A stretch of DNA of 64,000 bases from Bacillota bacterium (GTDB taxonomy: Bacteria; Bacillota; Clostridia; Lachnospirales; Lachnospiraceae), in contig JAEYGZ010000034.1 in the NCBI GenBank assembly GCA_023409535.1, positions 62,001 through 126,000 on the forward strand, read 5' to 3'. The notes beneath the pieces were generated by a model. It had not been told where the DNA came from. It saw only the letters and a program-made list of their open reading frames with translations, and made no database searches. The stretch's first letter is position 1, and every line of letters begins with the position of its first letter. Of the stretch, positions 25,360 through 34,110 are shown piece by piece. Made by a program: the position numbers and the translations under genes.

Positions 25360-26337
25360 ATGGCGATTCTTGCAATCGACCAGGGGCAGACAAAAACAAT
25401 CACATTGCTGCTGTCGGAAGAAGGAAGGATACTTGGAATCGGACAGGCAGGCGGTGCCAGCCATTATAAGGACGGCCTGCAGAAGGCGTCCGCTATGATG
25501 CAGGAGGCAGCGGAGCATGCACTCTCTTCGGCCGGACTTTCTAAGAAAGATATCACCGGGGTATTTGGCGGTATTGCTGCTGCGAACTGGCCTGAGGAAG
25601 TGATAATGCTGCAGGATGAAATAAAGAGGGTCTTTCAGGTAGAAAGAGCTGTTGTCCTGAATGATTGTGTGATTGCACTGCGTGCTGGAACTGACAGTGA
25701 TAATGCCATTGTGCTGTGCACCGGCTCCGGCATGAACAGTGCTGTTTTTGCCGGAGGAAAACTGGAACTGGTTTATAACAACTATATCGACTTATATGAT
25801 CAGGGATCAGAGGGCTTGGGAGCACGCGCTTTCAAGGCGGCCTTCCAGAGCCATATGCATTATAAAGAGGCTGCGACACTGGAAAAAAGGCTGAAGGATT
25901 ATTTTGAAATTCAGGATATGGACCAGCTCATGCTGGCTTTTTACAGGGATCAGCTTCCCAAGCCCTTAAAGGATGTGGCGGCAATTGTATTTGAGGAAGC
26001 GGCACACAATGAGCCGGCGGCCCTTGAAGCAATTTATTCCTTTGGAAAATCCATCAGCCAGTATGTGATCGGTGCGGTACGGCGGTTTGATATGGATCCT
26101 GCCGAATTCAAGGTGATTTTAAGCGGAGGGGTATTTAAAAATGTCAGCCCGCTGCTTTATGAGACGGTATGCTCCCAAATCCACCGTGTATATGCCAATA
26201 TCCGCATTGAACAGTCCTTTTATGAGCCGATTATCGGTGCGGCGCTTTTGGCGCTGGATGAAACGGGGCCAAAGTCTGATGAGGCCCATGAGAGGTGCAA
26301 GCAGGACGCAAGGGATCAGGGATTGGTTCGCTATTAG
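25360..26337 (+). CDS. BadF/BadG/BcrA/BcrD-family sugar kinase (N-acetylglucosamine/glucosamine kinase-like)
   Basis: 325 aa from ATG 25360 (AGGAGG eight bases upstream); an ATG at 25342 overlaps the previous gene and lacks a site. ASKHA fold: phosphate-1 loop 'ILAIDQGQTKTITLLLSEEG', 'GVFGGIAAANW', phosphate-2 'AIVLCTGSGMNSAVFAGG', adenosine motif 'VILSGGVFKNVSP'. Members include N-acetylglucosamine kinase and the glucosamine kinase of Vibrio chitosan-disaccharide operons. Followed 14 bases later by a NagB-like gene, it most likely phosphorylates an amino sugar freed by the GH9 enzyme. Confidence 0.8.
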   Translation: MAILAIDQGQTKTITLLLSEEGRILGIGQAGGASHYKDGLQKASAMMQEAAEHALSSAGLSKKDITGVFGGIAAANWPEEVIMLQDEIKRVFQVERAVVLNDCVIALRAGTDSDNAIVLCTGSGMNSAVFAGGKLELVYNNYIDLYDQGSEGLGARAFKAAFQSHMHYKEAATLEKRLKDYFEIQDMDQLMLAFYRDQLPKPLKDVAAIVFEEAAHNEPAALEAIYSFGKSISQYVIGAVRRFDMDPAEFKVILSGGVFKNVSPLLYETVCSQIHRVYANIRIEQSFYEPIIGAALLALDETGPKSDEAHERCKQDARDQGLVRY

Positions 26338-26351
26338 GAAGGAGAACAAAT

Positions 26352-27080
26352 ATGCAGGTAGTGATTGCGGATAACGAGAGAGATTTTTATGAAAAGTCAG
26401 CTTACCGTATTGCGAAAATAATGCGGAATAATCCGGAGGCAAAGATAGGCTTATCCACGGGACGGACAACAAAGGGGGTACATGCGGCACTTGTGGAGAT
26501 CTACAAGGAAGAGCCCTTTGACTGCTCCGGGATCAAGGTATTCGGAATCGATGAGATTACCAATATGAGCAGGGAGTGTAAGGCAAGCTGTTATTATATC
26601 CTGCTGCACGAAGTGGTGGAACCCCTGGGAATCCCCCTGGAGAATTTTATCATGCCCGACCCTATGGCTGAGGATCCCGAAGCGGAATGCCGTTTGTTTG
26701 AAGAAGCGGTTACTGCGGACGGAGGACCGGATTTCATCTTCCTGGGGTTGGGTGAGAACGGACATCTTGGCTTTAATCAGCCCGGTACCACCTTTGGACA
26801 GACCGCATGGCTTTCCTGGATGGATGCTTCTTTGGAGGAACGCCTGCGCCGGGAAAATAATATCCCGGGTGATGTAAAAATGGGTGGATTAACATTGGGC
26901 ATCAAGAACCTGATGCACAGTAAACGTCTGGTTATGGCAGCCAACGGAAATAATAAAGCTGAAATGGCACAGAAGATGATGGAAGGAGCGGTGACCGAGG
27001 AGGTACCGGCAAGCATCCTGCAGCTGCATCCGGAGTGCGAGGTGCTTCTGGATCCGGCTGCGGCCAGGTTTTTGGCTTAA
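26352..27080 (+). CDS. Glucosamine-6-phosphate deaminase-like protein (NagB family)
   Basis: 242 aa from ATG 26352, preceded by AAGGAG. NagB/6PGL fold with 'IGLSTGRTTKGVHAAL' phosphate loop, 'VFGIDEITNMS' (Asp of the catalytic DE), 'FLGLGENGHLGFNQPGTTF' with catalytic His138, and 'LTLGIKNLMHSKRLVMAANG'. The residue after the conserved FN is Gln143, where NagB has Glu (FNEP), a change at a catalytic relay position. Function would be amino-sugar-6-phosphate to fructose-6-phosphate plus ammonia, feeding glycolysis; the Gln change may mean another substrate. Confidence 0.82.
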   Translation: MQVVIADNERDFYEKSAYRIAKIMRNNPEAKIGLSTGRTTKGVHAALVEIYKEEPFDCSGIKVFGIDEITNMSRECKASCYYILLHEVVEPLGIPLENFIMPDPMAEDPEAECRLFEEAVTADGGPDFIFLGLGENGHLGFNQPGTTFGQTAWLSWMDASLEERLRRENNIPGDVKMGGLTLGIKNLMHSKRLVMAANGNNKAEMAQKMMEGAVTEEVPASILQLHPECEVLLDPAAARFLA

Positions 27081-27134
27081 GGAAGGAGTGCCTGCTCCTG
27101 CCGGATGCGTAAATATCCTTTTTACTGAATTTTA

Positions 27135-27149
27135 TTGTAAAGTTTACAA
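27135..27149. promoter_or_regulatory. Candidate operator upstream of the second LacI gene (site A)
   Basis: TTGTAAAGTTTACAA, a perfect odd-centred palindrome 61 bases before the start codon. Confidence 0.5.
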
Positions 27150-27154
27150 AACTA

Positions 27155-27172
27155 TAGTAAAATATTTTACTA
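27155..27172. promoter_or_regulatory. Candidate operator upstream of the second LacI gene (site B)
   Basis: TAGTAAAATATTTTACTA, a perfect 18-base palindrome 38 bases before the start codon; shares GTAnAAnnTTTTAC with the site at 28380-28393. Confidence 0.65.
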
Positions 27173-27209
27173 AGAGAAGGATATTTGGCAAATCGGAAGG
27201 GGAATTCCT

Positions 27210-28181
27210 ATGGTTGGGATAAAAGAGATAGCAAAGCGGGCTGGGGTGTCCATATCAACAGTATCGAACGTTTTGAATAATAAGAAGAACGTGGGAGAGG
27301 AAACCAGGCAGAAGATACATCGGATCTGCGAGGAGCTTTCTTATCAGCCGAACCCTGCGGGAAAAGGGTTGAAATCAGGGAAGTCTAATACAATCTTGTT
27401 TAATTTCAGTGATTTTGACCGGAGCTTTTATCTGAAAATCATCAACGGAATCAGCGACTACGTGAATGATAATGACTTTGACCTGATTATCTGCACCGAT
27501 AAATCCTGTGAGAAATATATGAATAACAGCCTTACCAGCGGAAGTATCATTCTGGATAAGAAGATGAGGGATGAGGTACTTAACCGGATTGCAGGTGAAA
27601 ATTATCCCATTGTGGTACTGGACCGTATCATGAATAATCCCTGGATTAAAAGTGTGGTGGTCAATAATTACGATCCCATGTATGAAATGATGCAGGCGGT
27701 CATTGCCCGGGGATACCGGCATTTTGGCTTTGTGGGCGGCCCGGAGGAGACCGCAGATAATAAGGAGCGTTATAAGGCCTTTCGGGATGCACTGGAAGCA
27801 AATCACATCGAATTTCAGCAGAAGAGCTACTTTGCAGGGAATTACCGTGAGAAAAGCGGGTATACCGCAGCAAAGATCCTGATGCTCAGCCGTGAGCTGC
27901 CGGATTGCCTGGTGTGTGCCAATGACAACATGGCAATCGGAGCGATGAAAGCCTTCCGGGATAACGGCATCCGGGTCCCCCAGGATATTGCGGTAACCGG
28001 CTTTGACAACTGTGACCTGGCAGAGGCTATGGGGCTTACAACCGTATCCATACCAAATTATGAACGCGGATTTATCGCGGCAAGATACCTGATTGAGAAT
28101 ATCAGGGGGCAGAAGAATGCGGAGACCTTTAAGATCTCGGCAAAGATCATCTTCCGGGAGAGTGTAGGGTTAAAAAATTGA
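27210..28181 (+). CDS. LacI/GalR family transcriptional regulator
   Basis: 323 aa. The helix-turn-helix 'GIKEIAKRAGVSISTVSNVLNNKKNVGEETR' is at residues ~3-33, followed by the hinge 'YQPNPAGKGLKSGKSN' and the sugar-binding core (about 62-323). It is short of the usual 330-340 by little. It stands between the NagB-like gene and a second importer, with two palindromes upstream and a related one inside the importer promoter, so it probably represses itself and the GH65 phosphorylase operon. GAAGGGG precedes ATG 27210. A terminator follows. Confidence 0.9.
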   Translation: MVGIKEIAKRAGVSISTVSNVLNNKKNVGEETRQKIHRICEELSYQPNPAGKGLKSGKSNTILFNFSDFDRSFYLKIINGISDYVNDNDFDLIICTDKSCEKYMNNSLTSGSIILDKKMRDEVLNRIAGENYPIVVLDRIMNNPWIKSVVVNNYDPMYEMMQAVIARGYRHFGFVGGPEETADNKERYKAFRDALEANHIEFQQKSYFAGNYREKSGYTAAKILMLSRELPDCLVCANDNMAIGAMKAFRDNGIRVPQDIAVTGFDNCDLAEAMGLTTVSIPNYERGFIAARYLIENIRGQKNAETFKISAKIIFRESVGLKN

Positions 28182-28234
28182 TTTTTTTGCAGTGTTAGTA
28201 AAATTTATTAGTAAAATAACCATACGGATTTAGT

Positions 28235-28283
28235 AAAGTCATGTGAGAATCAACAATCGTTGAAGTTTTTACATGACTTTTTT
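28235..28283 (+). terminator. Terminator after the second LacI gene
   Basis: AAAGTCATGT (28235-28244) pairs with ACATGACTTT (28271-28280), followed by TTT; a smaller CAAC/GTTG stem lies in the loop. Direct copies of TTAGTAAAAT lie just upstream (28194-28215). Confidence 0.75.
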
Positions 28284-28346
28284 ATGTCTGGATATATGCA
28301 GCATTAACAAAAATATTGAGATAATGCATTTGATAATACAACAATA

Positions 28347-28375
28347 TTGACAAACAGCCTATTCTGTATTATTCT
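28347..28375 (+). promoter_or_regulatory. Sigma-A-type promoter for the GH65 importer operon
   Basis: TTGACA (28347-28352), 17-base spacer, TATTCT (28370-28375). A palindrome follows at the expected transcription start. Confidence 0.75.
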
Positions 28376-28379
28376 TTTG

Positions 28380-28393
28380 GTATAACGTTTTAC
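28380..28393. promoter_or_regulatory. Candidate LacI operator at the transcription start
   Basis: GTATAACGTTTTAC, a palindrome with a one-base mismatch pair centred on CG, placed directly after the -10 box; similar to site B at 27155-27172. Confidence 0.65.
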
Positions 28394-28416
28394 AATTTAT
28401 AAAAGGAGAGGATATT

Positions 28417-29712
28417 ATGAAATTAAGGAAATTGTCAGGGATGCTGCTTGCATCCGTTCTGTGCCTCAGTACGGTATTAACGGGATGCGCTGCAAAGGAG
28501 GAGGTATCACAGGGCGGCAATACCGGTGCAACGGCGACGCAGGCTCCGGAGAAGGAAGCGGATACTTCCGTAAAGGCTGCCGATAAGATTATTCTGTTTC
28601 AGTCCAAGGTGGAGATCAGCGACCAGCTGGAGGCCTGTGCCAAAGCGTATACCCAGGAAACTGGCGTTGAGGTTGAGGTATGGGGCACCACAGGAGATGA
28701 TTACTTGCAGCAGCTGAAGATGAAGCTGGGCAACAACCAGGGACCTACCGTATTCTCATTGGCGCCCGGAGCTGAGTCCGAGGAGCTGAAGAAGTATCTT
28801 GCCGATGTCAGCGATCTTTCCTTTGTCGGTGATATTGCGGATAACATGGCGAATGTAATCGACGGTAAGGTAGTCGGTATCCCTTATACCATGGAGGGCT
28901 TCGGACTGGTTTATAATAAGAGCCTGATCGATGCTGCCAAGGTTACGAGTTATGACAGCTTCGTACAGATGCTGAAGGATCAGAAGGCGGCAGGCATCAA
29001 CGGCTTCAGCCTGTCCCAGGAGAGCTATTTCTTAATCGGCCACATCTTAAATACTCCCTTTGCTTTACAGGCAGACCCGGAGGACTTTATCAACAAGCTG
29101 GCTGCAGGTGAGGTAAAGCTTCAGGATACTCCCGAATTCGTAGAATTTGCAAAGTTCATGGAAGCAATCAGAGAGAATACCAAGAACCCGCTTGAGGTTA
29201 CCTATGATACGGAGACCGGTGATTTTGCCACCGGCAAGACTGCTTCCATCCATCAGGGCAACTGGTCCTACAGCATGTTCGCGGATTATGATGTCAGCTT
29301 TGATATGGGGATTATGCCGCTGCCCATTAACGGAAATGATAAGATCGCGGTCAGCGTGCCCACCTGCTGGTTTGTGAATTCCCAGGCTTCCTCAGAAGAG
29401 ATTCAGGCAGGCAAGGATTTTCTTACCTGGTTATATACCAGTGAGACAGGCAAGAAATATCTGATGGAGGAGTTCGGCTTCATTCCGGTGCTTAAGACGA
29501 TGGAGAGCCGGGAGCTGGATCCGCTGTCCCAGGCGGTATCCGATTATGCCGCAGCAGGCAAGACAATCTCCTGGCCGATGAACAAATGGCCTGCAGGTAT
29601 TGTTGACGTATATCTGAAGCCGGTAACCGAGGAATTCTTTACAACAGATTTGACCGGAACACAATTCTTAGAGAAATTAACCGATGCCTTTGCAGAGGCA
29701 GGAAAGAAATAA
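28417..29712 (+). CDS. Extracellular sugar-binding lipoprotein of ABC importer
   Basis: 431 aa. The signal peptide 'SGMLLASVLCLSTVLTGCAA' ends in a lipobox with Cys at about residue 24, followed by a Gly/Thr/Ala/Glu linker. The mature part is a family-1 binding-protein fold of maltodextrin/disaccharide type: 'KIILFQSKVEISDQLEACAK' start, 'AGINGFSLSQESYFLIG' middle, 'GKTASIHQGNWSYSMFADY' and 'SQASSEEIQAGKDFLTWLYTSETGKKYL'. AAAGGAGAGG precedes ATG 28417. A strong hairpin separates it from the permeases. The GH65 phosphorylase downstream predicts an alpha-linked glucose disaccharide as ligand. Confidence 0.9.
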   Translation: MKLRKLSGMLLASVLCLSTVLTGCAAKEEVSQGGNTGATATQAPEKEADTSVKAADKIILFQSKVEISDQLEACAKAYTQETGVEVEVWGTTGDDYLQQLKMKLGNNQGPTVFSLAPGAESEELKKYLADVSDLSFVGDIADNMANVIDGKVVGIPYTMEGFGLVYNKSLIDAAKVTSYDSFVQMLKDQKAAGINGFSLSQESYFLIGHILNTPFALQADPEDFINKLAAGEVKLQDTPEFVEFAKFMEAIRENTKNPLEVTYDTETGDFATGKTASIHQGNWSYSMFADYDVSFDMGIMPLPINGNDKIAVSVPTCWFVNSQASSEEIQAGKDFLTWLYTSETGKKYLMEEFGFIPVLKTMESRELDPLSQAVSDYAAAGKTISWPMNKWPAGIVDVYLKPVTEEFFTTDLTGTQFLEKLTDAFAEAGKK

Positions 29713-29752
29713 TACCTCAGGACACGGTCCTGTGAATGTAATAAACTTTAGG

Positions 29753-29795
29753 ATACAGAAATCCGGCAAGCTGACGTAACGCCGGATTTCTGTAT
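29753..29795 (+). terminator. Strong hairpin between binding-protein and permease genes
   Basis: ATACAGAAATCCGGC (29753-29767) and GCCGGATTTCTGTAT (29781-29795), a perfect 15-base stem. It has only a weak T-run, so partial termination or 3'-end protection is likely, giving more binding protein than permease. Confidence 0.7.
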
Positions 29796-29886
29796 TCCTT
29801 AGAATGAGATGATTTGTGTCTGACCAATGCGAAAGCAAAGCTTTCACATCCTGAATTTGGGGGCATTGGGACCATGGAGGATTTTT

Positions 29887-30762
29887 ATGAGAAAGAGAAG
29901 GGATATGGCCTGGTATGCCTTGTTTGTATTCCCAATTGTATTTATCTTCACCACAGTAGTTATCCTGCCGTTTATGATCGGTATCGGCTATTCCTTCCTG
30001 TCCTGGGACGGTATGCCGCTCAATGATAAAGTATTTGTCGGTATTGACAATTATAAGAGGCTGTTTGCGGATACCAGATTCCTGACCTCCGCGGGACATA
30101 CGGTCTTATTTACCATATTCTCGGTATTGCTGATCAATCTTCTGGGACTCACCTTTGCCTTTGCCGTGACAGGAAAGCTGAGAGTCCGCAATGCGGCGAG
30201 AACCATGCTGTTTATGCCATACCTGATCGGCGGTCTGATCTTAGGTTACATATGGAAGTTCGTATTTACGGATGTATTCAAATTCATCGGTGAAGCGACC
30301 GGTCTCACAAAGGTGTTCTTTAACTGGCAGCTGGATCCCAATTTCGCATTGGTGTCCATGATCATCGTTACCACCTGGCAGATGGCGGGCTATATTATGA
30401 TCATCTACATCAACGGTATCCAGGCGATGCCGGAGGATGTGCTGGAGGCGGCAAAGGTGGACGGAGCAGGCTTCTGGCAGACCATCGTCAAGATCAAGTT
30501 CCCGTTGATCATGCCTTCCTTTACTATATGTCTCTTCTTATCTCTGTCCTATTGCTTTAAGATGTTTGATGTCAATTTCTCCTTAACCGGCGGCGGACCC
30601 AATAATGCTACGGAGATGATGGCAATGAACATTTATAATGAGATCTTCTCCTTAAGCAACTTTGGGTATGGGCAGGCGAAGGCAATCATATTCTTCCTTG
30701 CGGTGGCTGTCATCACCCTGATACAGGTATCGATCACCAAGAAGAGGGAGGTGCAGATGTAA
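29887..30762 (+). CDS. ABC transporter permease, MalF/UgpA type (CUT1)
   Basis: 291 aa from ATG 29887; GGAGGA at 29876-29881 decides this start over an ATG 60 bases upstream in the same frame. Six membrane segments: the first is 'WYALFVFPIVFIFTTVVILP'. The EAA loop reads DVLEAAKVDGAGFWQTIVKI (about residues 185-204). The stop TAA at 30760-30762 overlaps the next start by one base, so the two permeases are translationally coupled. Confidence 0.9.
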   Translation: MRKRRDMAWYALFVFPIVFIFTTVVILPFMIGIGYSFLSWDGMPLNDKVFVGIDNYKRLFADTRFLTSAGHTVLFTIFSVLLINLLGLTFAFAVTGKLRVRNAARTMLFMPYLIGGLILGYIWKFVFTDVFKFIGEATGLTKVFFNWQLDPNFALVSMIIVTTWQMAGYIMIIYINGIQAMPEDVLEAAKVDGAGFWQTIVKIKFPLIMPSFTICLFLSLSYCFKMFDVNFSLTGGGPNNATEMMAMNIYNEIFSLSNFGYGQAKAIIFFLAVAVITLIQVSITKKREVQM

Positions 30763-31601
30763 TGAAAAAGCTGAGTAAGCTGCTGTTGGAAGTATTTGTA
30801 GTCCTTCTTTGCATCGCCTTCCTGTTTCCGATCTATATCGTGCTGGTGAATTCCTTTAAGAACCGTTCGGAGCTTTATGAGAATGCACTGGCGTTGCCGG
30901 GGAGCTTTTCCTTTGAATACTTCGCTAAGGCGATGGAGAAGATGAACTTCCTGCGTGCCTTCGGCAATTCCCTGCTGGTAACCGTGATTTCCATTGCGAT
31001 TATCGTGGTTCTGGCCTCTATGACGGCCTGGATGCTGGTACGCACGGACAATAAGCTGAGCAGGCTGCTGTTCCTGATCTTTGTGGCCACCATGATTATT
31101 CCCTTCCAGACCATCATGATGCCCTTGATGCAGGTTATGGGCTGGGTAAGAGATACCCTGCATATACCCATGCTGAACACCGCCGGCGGCCTGATCTATA
31201 TGAATGTAGGCTTTGGTGCAAGCATGGCGGTCTTCTTATACCATGGCTTTGTGAAGTCCATTCCGGTATCCCTGGAGGAGGCGGCAACCATTGACGGCTG
31301 CAATAAATTCAAGGTATTCTGGAAGATTGTATTTCCGATGTTAAAGCCCACCACGGTTACCGTTATGATCCTTGATGTGATCTGGATCTGGAATGATTAC
31401 CTGCTGCCTTCCCTGGTACTGTCCAGCAAGGCGCTGCGGACCATCCCCCTGTCCACCGCTTCCTTCTTCGGACAATTTACAATTGAATGGAATCTGGCCA
31501 TGGCGGGGCTAATGCTGACCATCATCCCGGTTATCCTATTCTATCTCAGCGCGCAGAAATACATCGTCAAGGGTGTTGCGGCAGGAGCAGTTAAGCTATA
31601 A
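30762..31601 (+). CDS. ABC transporter permease, MalG/AraQ type (CUT1)
   Basis: 279 aa starting at ATG 30762, overlapping the previous stop. AGGGAGGTG is upstream inside the previous gene. Six membrane segments; EAA loop SLEEAATIDGCNKFKVFWKI (about 167-186); C-terminus 'YIVKGVAAGAVKL' is typical. It is followed 19 bases later by the GH65 gene, so transport and breakdown are co-expressed. Confidence 0.9.
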   Translation: MKKLSKLLLEVFVVLLCIAFLFPIYIVLVNSFKNRSELYENALALPGSFSFEYFAKAMEKMNFLRAFGNSLLVTVISIAIIVVLASMTAWMLVRTDNKLSRLLFLIFVATMIIPFQTIMMPLMQVMGWVRDTLHIPMLNTAGGLIYMNVGFGASMAVFLYHGFVKSIPVSLEEAATIDGCNKFKVFWKIVFPMLKPTTVTVMILDVIWIWNDYLLPSLVLSSKALRTIPLSTASFFGQFTIEWNLAMAGLMLTIIPVILFYLSAQKYIVKGVAAGAVKL

Positions 31602-31620
31602 GACAGGAGGAAGCATCAGA

Positions 31621-34038
31621 TTGCAATATAAAATATACGAAATAGAGGACAACAGCAGAGACAATAATGCTCTCATGGTAAATGAAACCGTATTCCATAA
31701 TGCCAACGGCTATATCGGAATCCGTTCCAATTATGAGGAGGGATATCCTGCGGAGTATGACACAATACGCGGCTCTTATATCAACGGTTTTTATGACATC
31801 GCCGAGATGAAGCAGGCGGAACGGCTTTACGGTCTGGTAGAGGAGAAGCAGGCAATGATAAATGTTGCGGATACGCAGACCATCTACGTAACAATCGACG
31901 GAGAACAGTTCGGTTTCTGGGAAGGGACCGTGATAAGCGGCAGGCGCTGGCTGGATATGGAAGCCGGCATCACCGGACGAAGCATTCACTGGCGTTCTCC
32001 GTCCGGCAAGGAAGCGGAGATTACCGTCCGGCGCATGACCTCCTTTCGAGAGTTATCTTTATTTACAATTGAATATAGCGTTAAGGCGCTGAATTTCAGC
32101 GGAACCATCCGCTTTGACTCCGAACACCTGGGAAATGTGACAAATTACAGCAATGCAGATGACCCGAGAGTTGCACAGGACAGCAAGAGATACCTGCTGC
32201 CCGCAGCTTCGGAGCTTGAGGCGGGGATCTCCTATCTGACCTCGACGACTTCGCAATCCGGCCTGACCGTCTGCACCGGTGCGGCGCACCGTATCTCGGT
32301 CACCGGAGGGGAAGAGACAGAAAAGTCTTCCGGAGAGAAGGAGATAGAAAAGCCTTCCGAAGGGAAGGAGATAGAAGAGTTTTCCGAAAGGAAGCATTAT
32401 ATAACAGCTTCCGGACAGAAGTATCATAAAGCAGCTTCCAGGGAGTATCAGGTGATGCTGTCCAGGGAGGAGCACAGGGCAGGCTACACTGCGGAGGTAT
32501 CTGTCGGGGAGCGGGAGACGGTTACCCTGACAAAGTATACCATCTTCTGTGACTCCATCCGGCATGCGGACTGCCTTGCCGTTGCTAAGCAGAAGATGAG
32601 GTCGGTATTATCCTTGCCGTTGTCGGCGCATTATGCGGCCCAGCGGGAATACCTGAAGGAATTCTGGGATAACTGCCTTCTGGAGATCACAGGGGAGGAT
32701 GCCCTGACCGAGGCGGTAAACTATAACATGTACCAGCTGGTACAGTCCGTGGGGAAGGATGCGCACTGTAATATCGCTGCCAAGGGGCTCAGCGGCGAGG
32801 GCTATGAGGGACATTACTTCTGGGATACGGAGATGTATATCGAGCCCTTCTTCAACCTGACCGAGCCTGGGATTACAAAGAATCTGATCAGCTTCCGATA
32901 CAGTACCCTGGAGCAGGCAAGAGAGAATGCCGGAGTGCTGGGACATAGGAAGGGCGTTCTGTATCCCTGGCGTACCATTATGGGCGTGGAATGCTCCGGA
33001 TATTTTCCGTCTGGTACCGCAGCCTATCATATCAATGGGGATATCGCTTATTCCGTCATTGCTTACTATCTGGCAACCAGGGATCTGGAATTTATTGCAG
33101 AAAAGGGAGCCGAGATCGTCTTTGAGACGGCGAGATTATGGCTGGATGTGGGGACCTATTACCGGGGAGCCTTTCGAATCAATGAAGTAACCGGACCGGA
33201 TGAGTATACCTGTATGGTGAACAATAATTACTTTACCAATACCGCGGCCCAGTATAATCTGAGCTGGGCGGTCAAGCTCCATGACTTGCTGAAGGAAGCT
33301 GGCAGGCTTGACGAGGTTGCAAATAAGCTTGCACTGACCGAGACTGAGGTAGAGGAGTTCCGGCAGGCGGCGGAGAAAATGTATCTGCCCTATGATGAGG
33401 AACTGGGCATTAACCCGCAGGATGATTCCTTCCTGCAGAAGAAGGTCTGGGATATTCCGGGCACCCCTGCGGAGAATTTTCCGTTATTGCTTCATTACCA
33501 TCCGCTGCATCTGTACCGCCATCAGGTATGCAAGCAGGCGGATACGGTACTGGCCCATTATATCTTTGAGGATGCGCAATCTCTGGAGACCATACGCAGG
33601 TCCTTTGATTATTATGAACAGGTTACGACCCATGATTCCTCCCTGTCCACCTGTATCTTCAGTATTGTTGCGGCAAAGCTCGGTCTGGTGGATAAAGCCT
33701 ATGATTATTTCGGAGATTCTGCGAAGCTGGATCTGTTCAATACCCATCGCAATACCAAGGACGGCATTCATACAGCCAACATGGGCGGGACCTTTATGGC
33801 CATTGTCTATGGCTTCGGAGGACTGAGAATAAAAGAGAGCGGAATCTATTTTGCTCCGGTGCTGCCGAAGAACTGGCAGGCTTACTGCTTCCAGATCAAC
33901 TACGAGGACAGCCAGATCCGGGTGGAGGTAAAGGAGAAGGAAAGTACATTTATTCTGGTCAAGGGAACGGAGAAGGTTCTGCACATTCATGGCGGTATCT
34001 ACAGGTTAAACGATAAACTTGTGATCAATAATCTCTGA
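31621..34038 (+). CDS. Glycoside hydrolase family 65 disaccharide phosphorylase (maltose/kojibiose/trehalose-phosphorylase type)
   Basis: 805 aa from TTG 31621 (AGGAGG ten bases upstream); the frame is also open to 31573 but overlaps the permease. Three GH65 regions are seen: the N-terminal beta-sandwich ('NETVFHNANGYIGIRSNYEEG'), the (alpha/alpha)6 barrel with general acid Glu528 in 'TGPDEYTCMVNNNYFTN', and a small C-terminal beta sheet ('AYCFQINYEDSQIRVEV'). The phosphate-binding 'THDSSLSTCIFS' identifies a phosphorylase rather than a hydrolase. It splits an alpha-glucoside with phosphate into beta-glucose-1-phosphate plus glucose, and a beta-phosphoglucomutase gene follows. Residues ~232-258 are an inserted triple 9-aa repeat. 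The exact linkage specificity cannot be read. Confidence 0.9.
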   Translation: MQYKIYEIEDNSRDNNALMVNETVFHNANGYIGIRSNYEEGYPAEYDTIRGSYINGFYDIAEMKQAERLYGLVEEKQAMINVADTQTIYVTIDGEQFGFWEGTVISGRRWLDMEAGITGRSIHWRSPSGKEAEITVRRMTSFRELSLFTIEYSVKALNFSGTIRFDSEHLGNVTNYSNADDPRVAQDSKRYLLPAASELEAGISYLTSTTSQSGLTVCTGAAHRISVTGGEETEKSSGEKEIEKPSEGKEIEEFSERKHYITASGQKYHKAASREYQVMLSREEHRAGYTAEVSVGERETVTLTKYTIFCDSIRHADCLAVAKQKMRSVLSLPLSAHYAAQREYLKEFWDNCLLEITGEDALTEAVNYNMYQLVQSVGKDAHCNIAAKGLSGEGYEGHYFWDTEMYIEPFFNLTEPGITKNLISFRYSTLEQARENAGVLGHRKGVLYPWRTIMGVECSGYFPSGTAAYHINGDIAYSVIAYYLATRDLEFIAEKGAEIVFETARLWLDVGTYYRGAFRINEVTGPDEYTCMVNNNYFTNTAAQYNLSWAVKLHDLLKEAGRLDEVANKLALTETEVEEFRQAAEKMYLPYDEELGINPQDDSFLQKKVWDIPGTPAENFPLLLHYHPLHLYRHQVCKQADTVLAHYIFEDAQSLETIRRSFDYYEQVTTHDSSLSTCIFSIVAAKLGLVDKAYDYFGDSAKLDLFNTHRNTKDGIHTANMGGTFMAIVYGFGGLRIKESGIYFAPVLPKNWQAYCFQINYEDSQIRVEVKEKESTFILVKGTEKVLHIHGGIYRLNDKLVINNL
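32314..32394 (+). repeat. Three tandem 27-base repeats inside the GH65 gene
   Basis: Units 32314-32340, 32341-32367 and 32368-32394 keep the frame and encode ETEKSSGEK, EIEKPSEGK and EIEEFSERK. They differ by a few bases, so the expansion is not brand new. Confidence 0.85.
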
Positions 34039-34110
34039 TTTGTGTATTGCCGAAGCGTTCAGAACATGTTATTATATGGGAAAACATAGGATAGGAAAGG
34101 TGACCTTGGC

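Noticed and set aside
24455..25399. 314-codon minus-strand frame over ThuA, TIM-barrel and kinase starts
   Set aside because: It crosses three well-supported plus-strand genes and their spacers and has no domain; a shadow frame.
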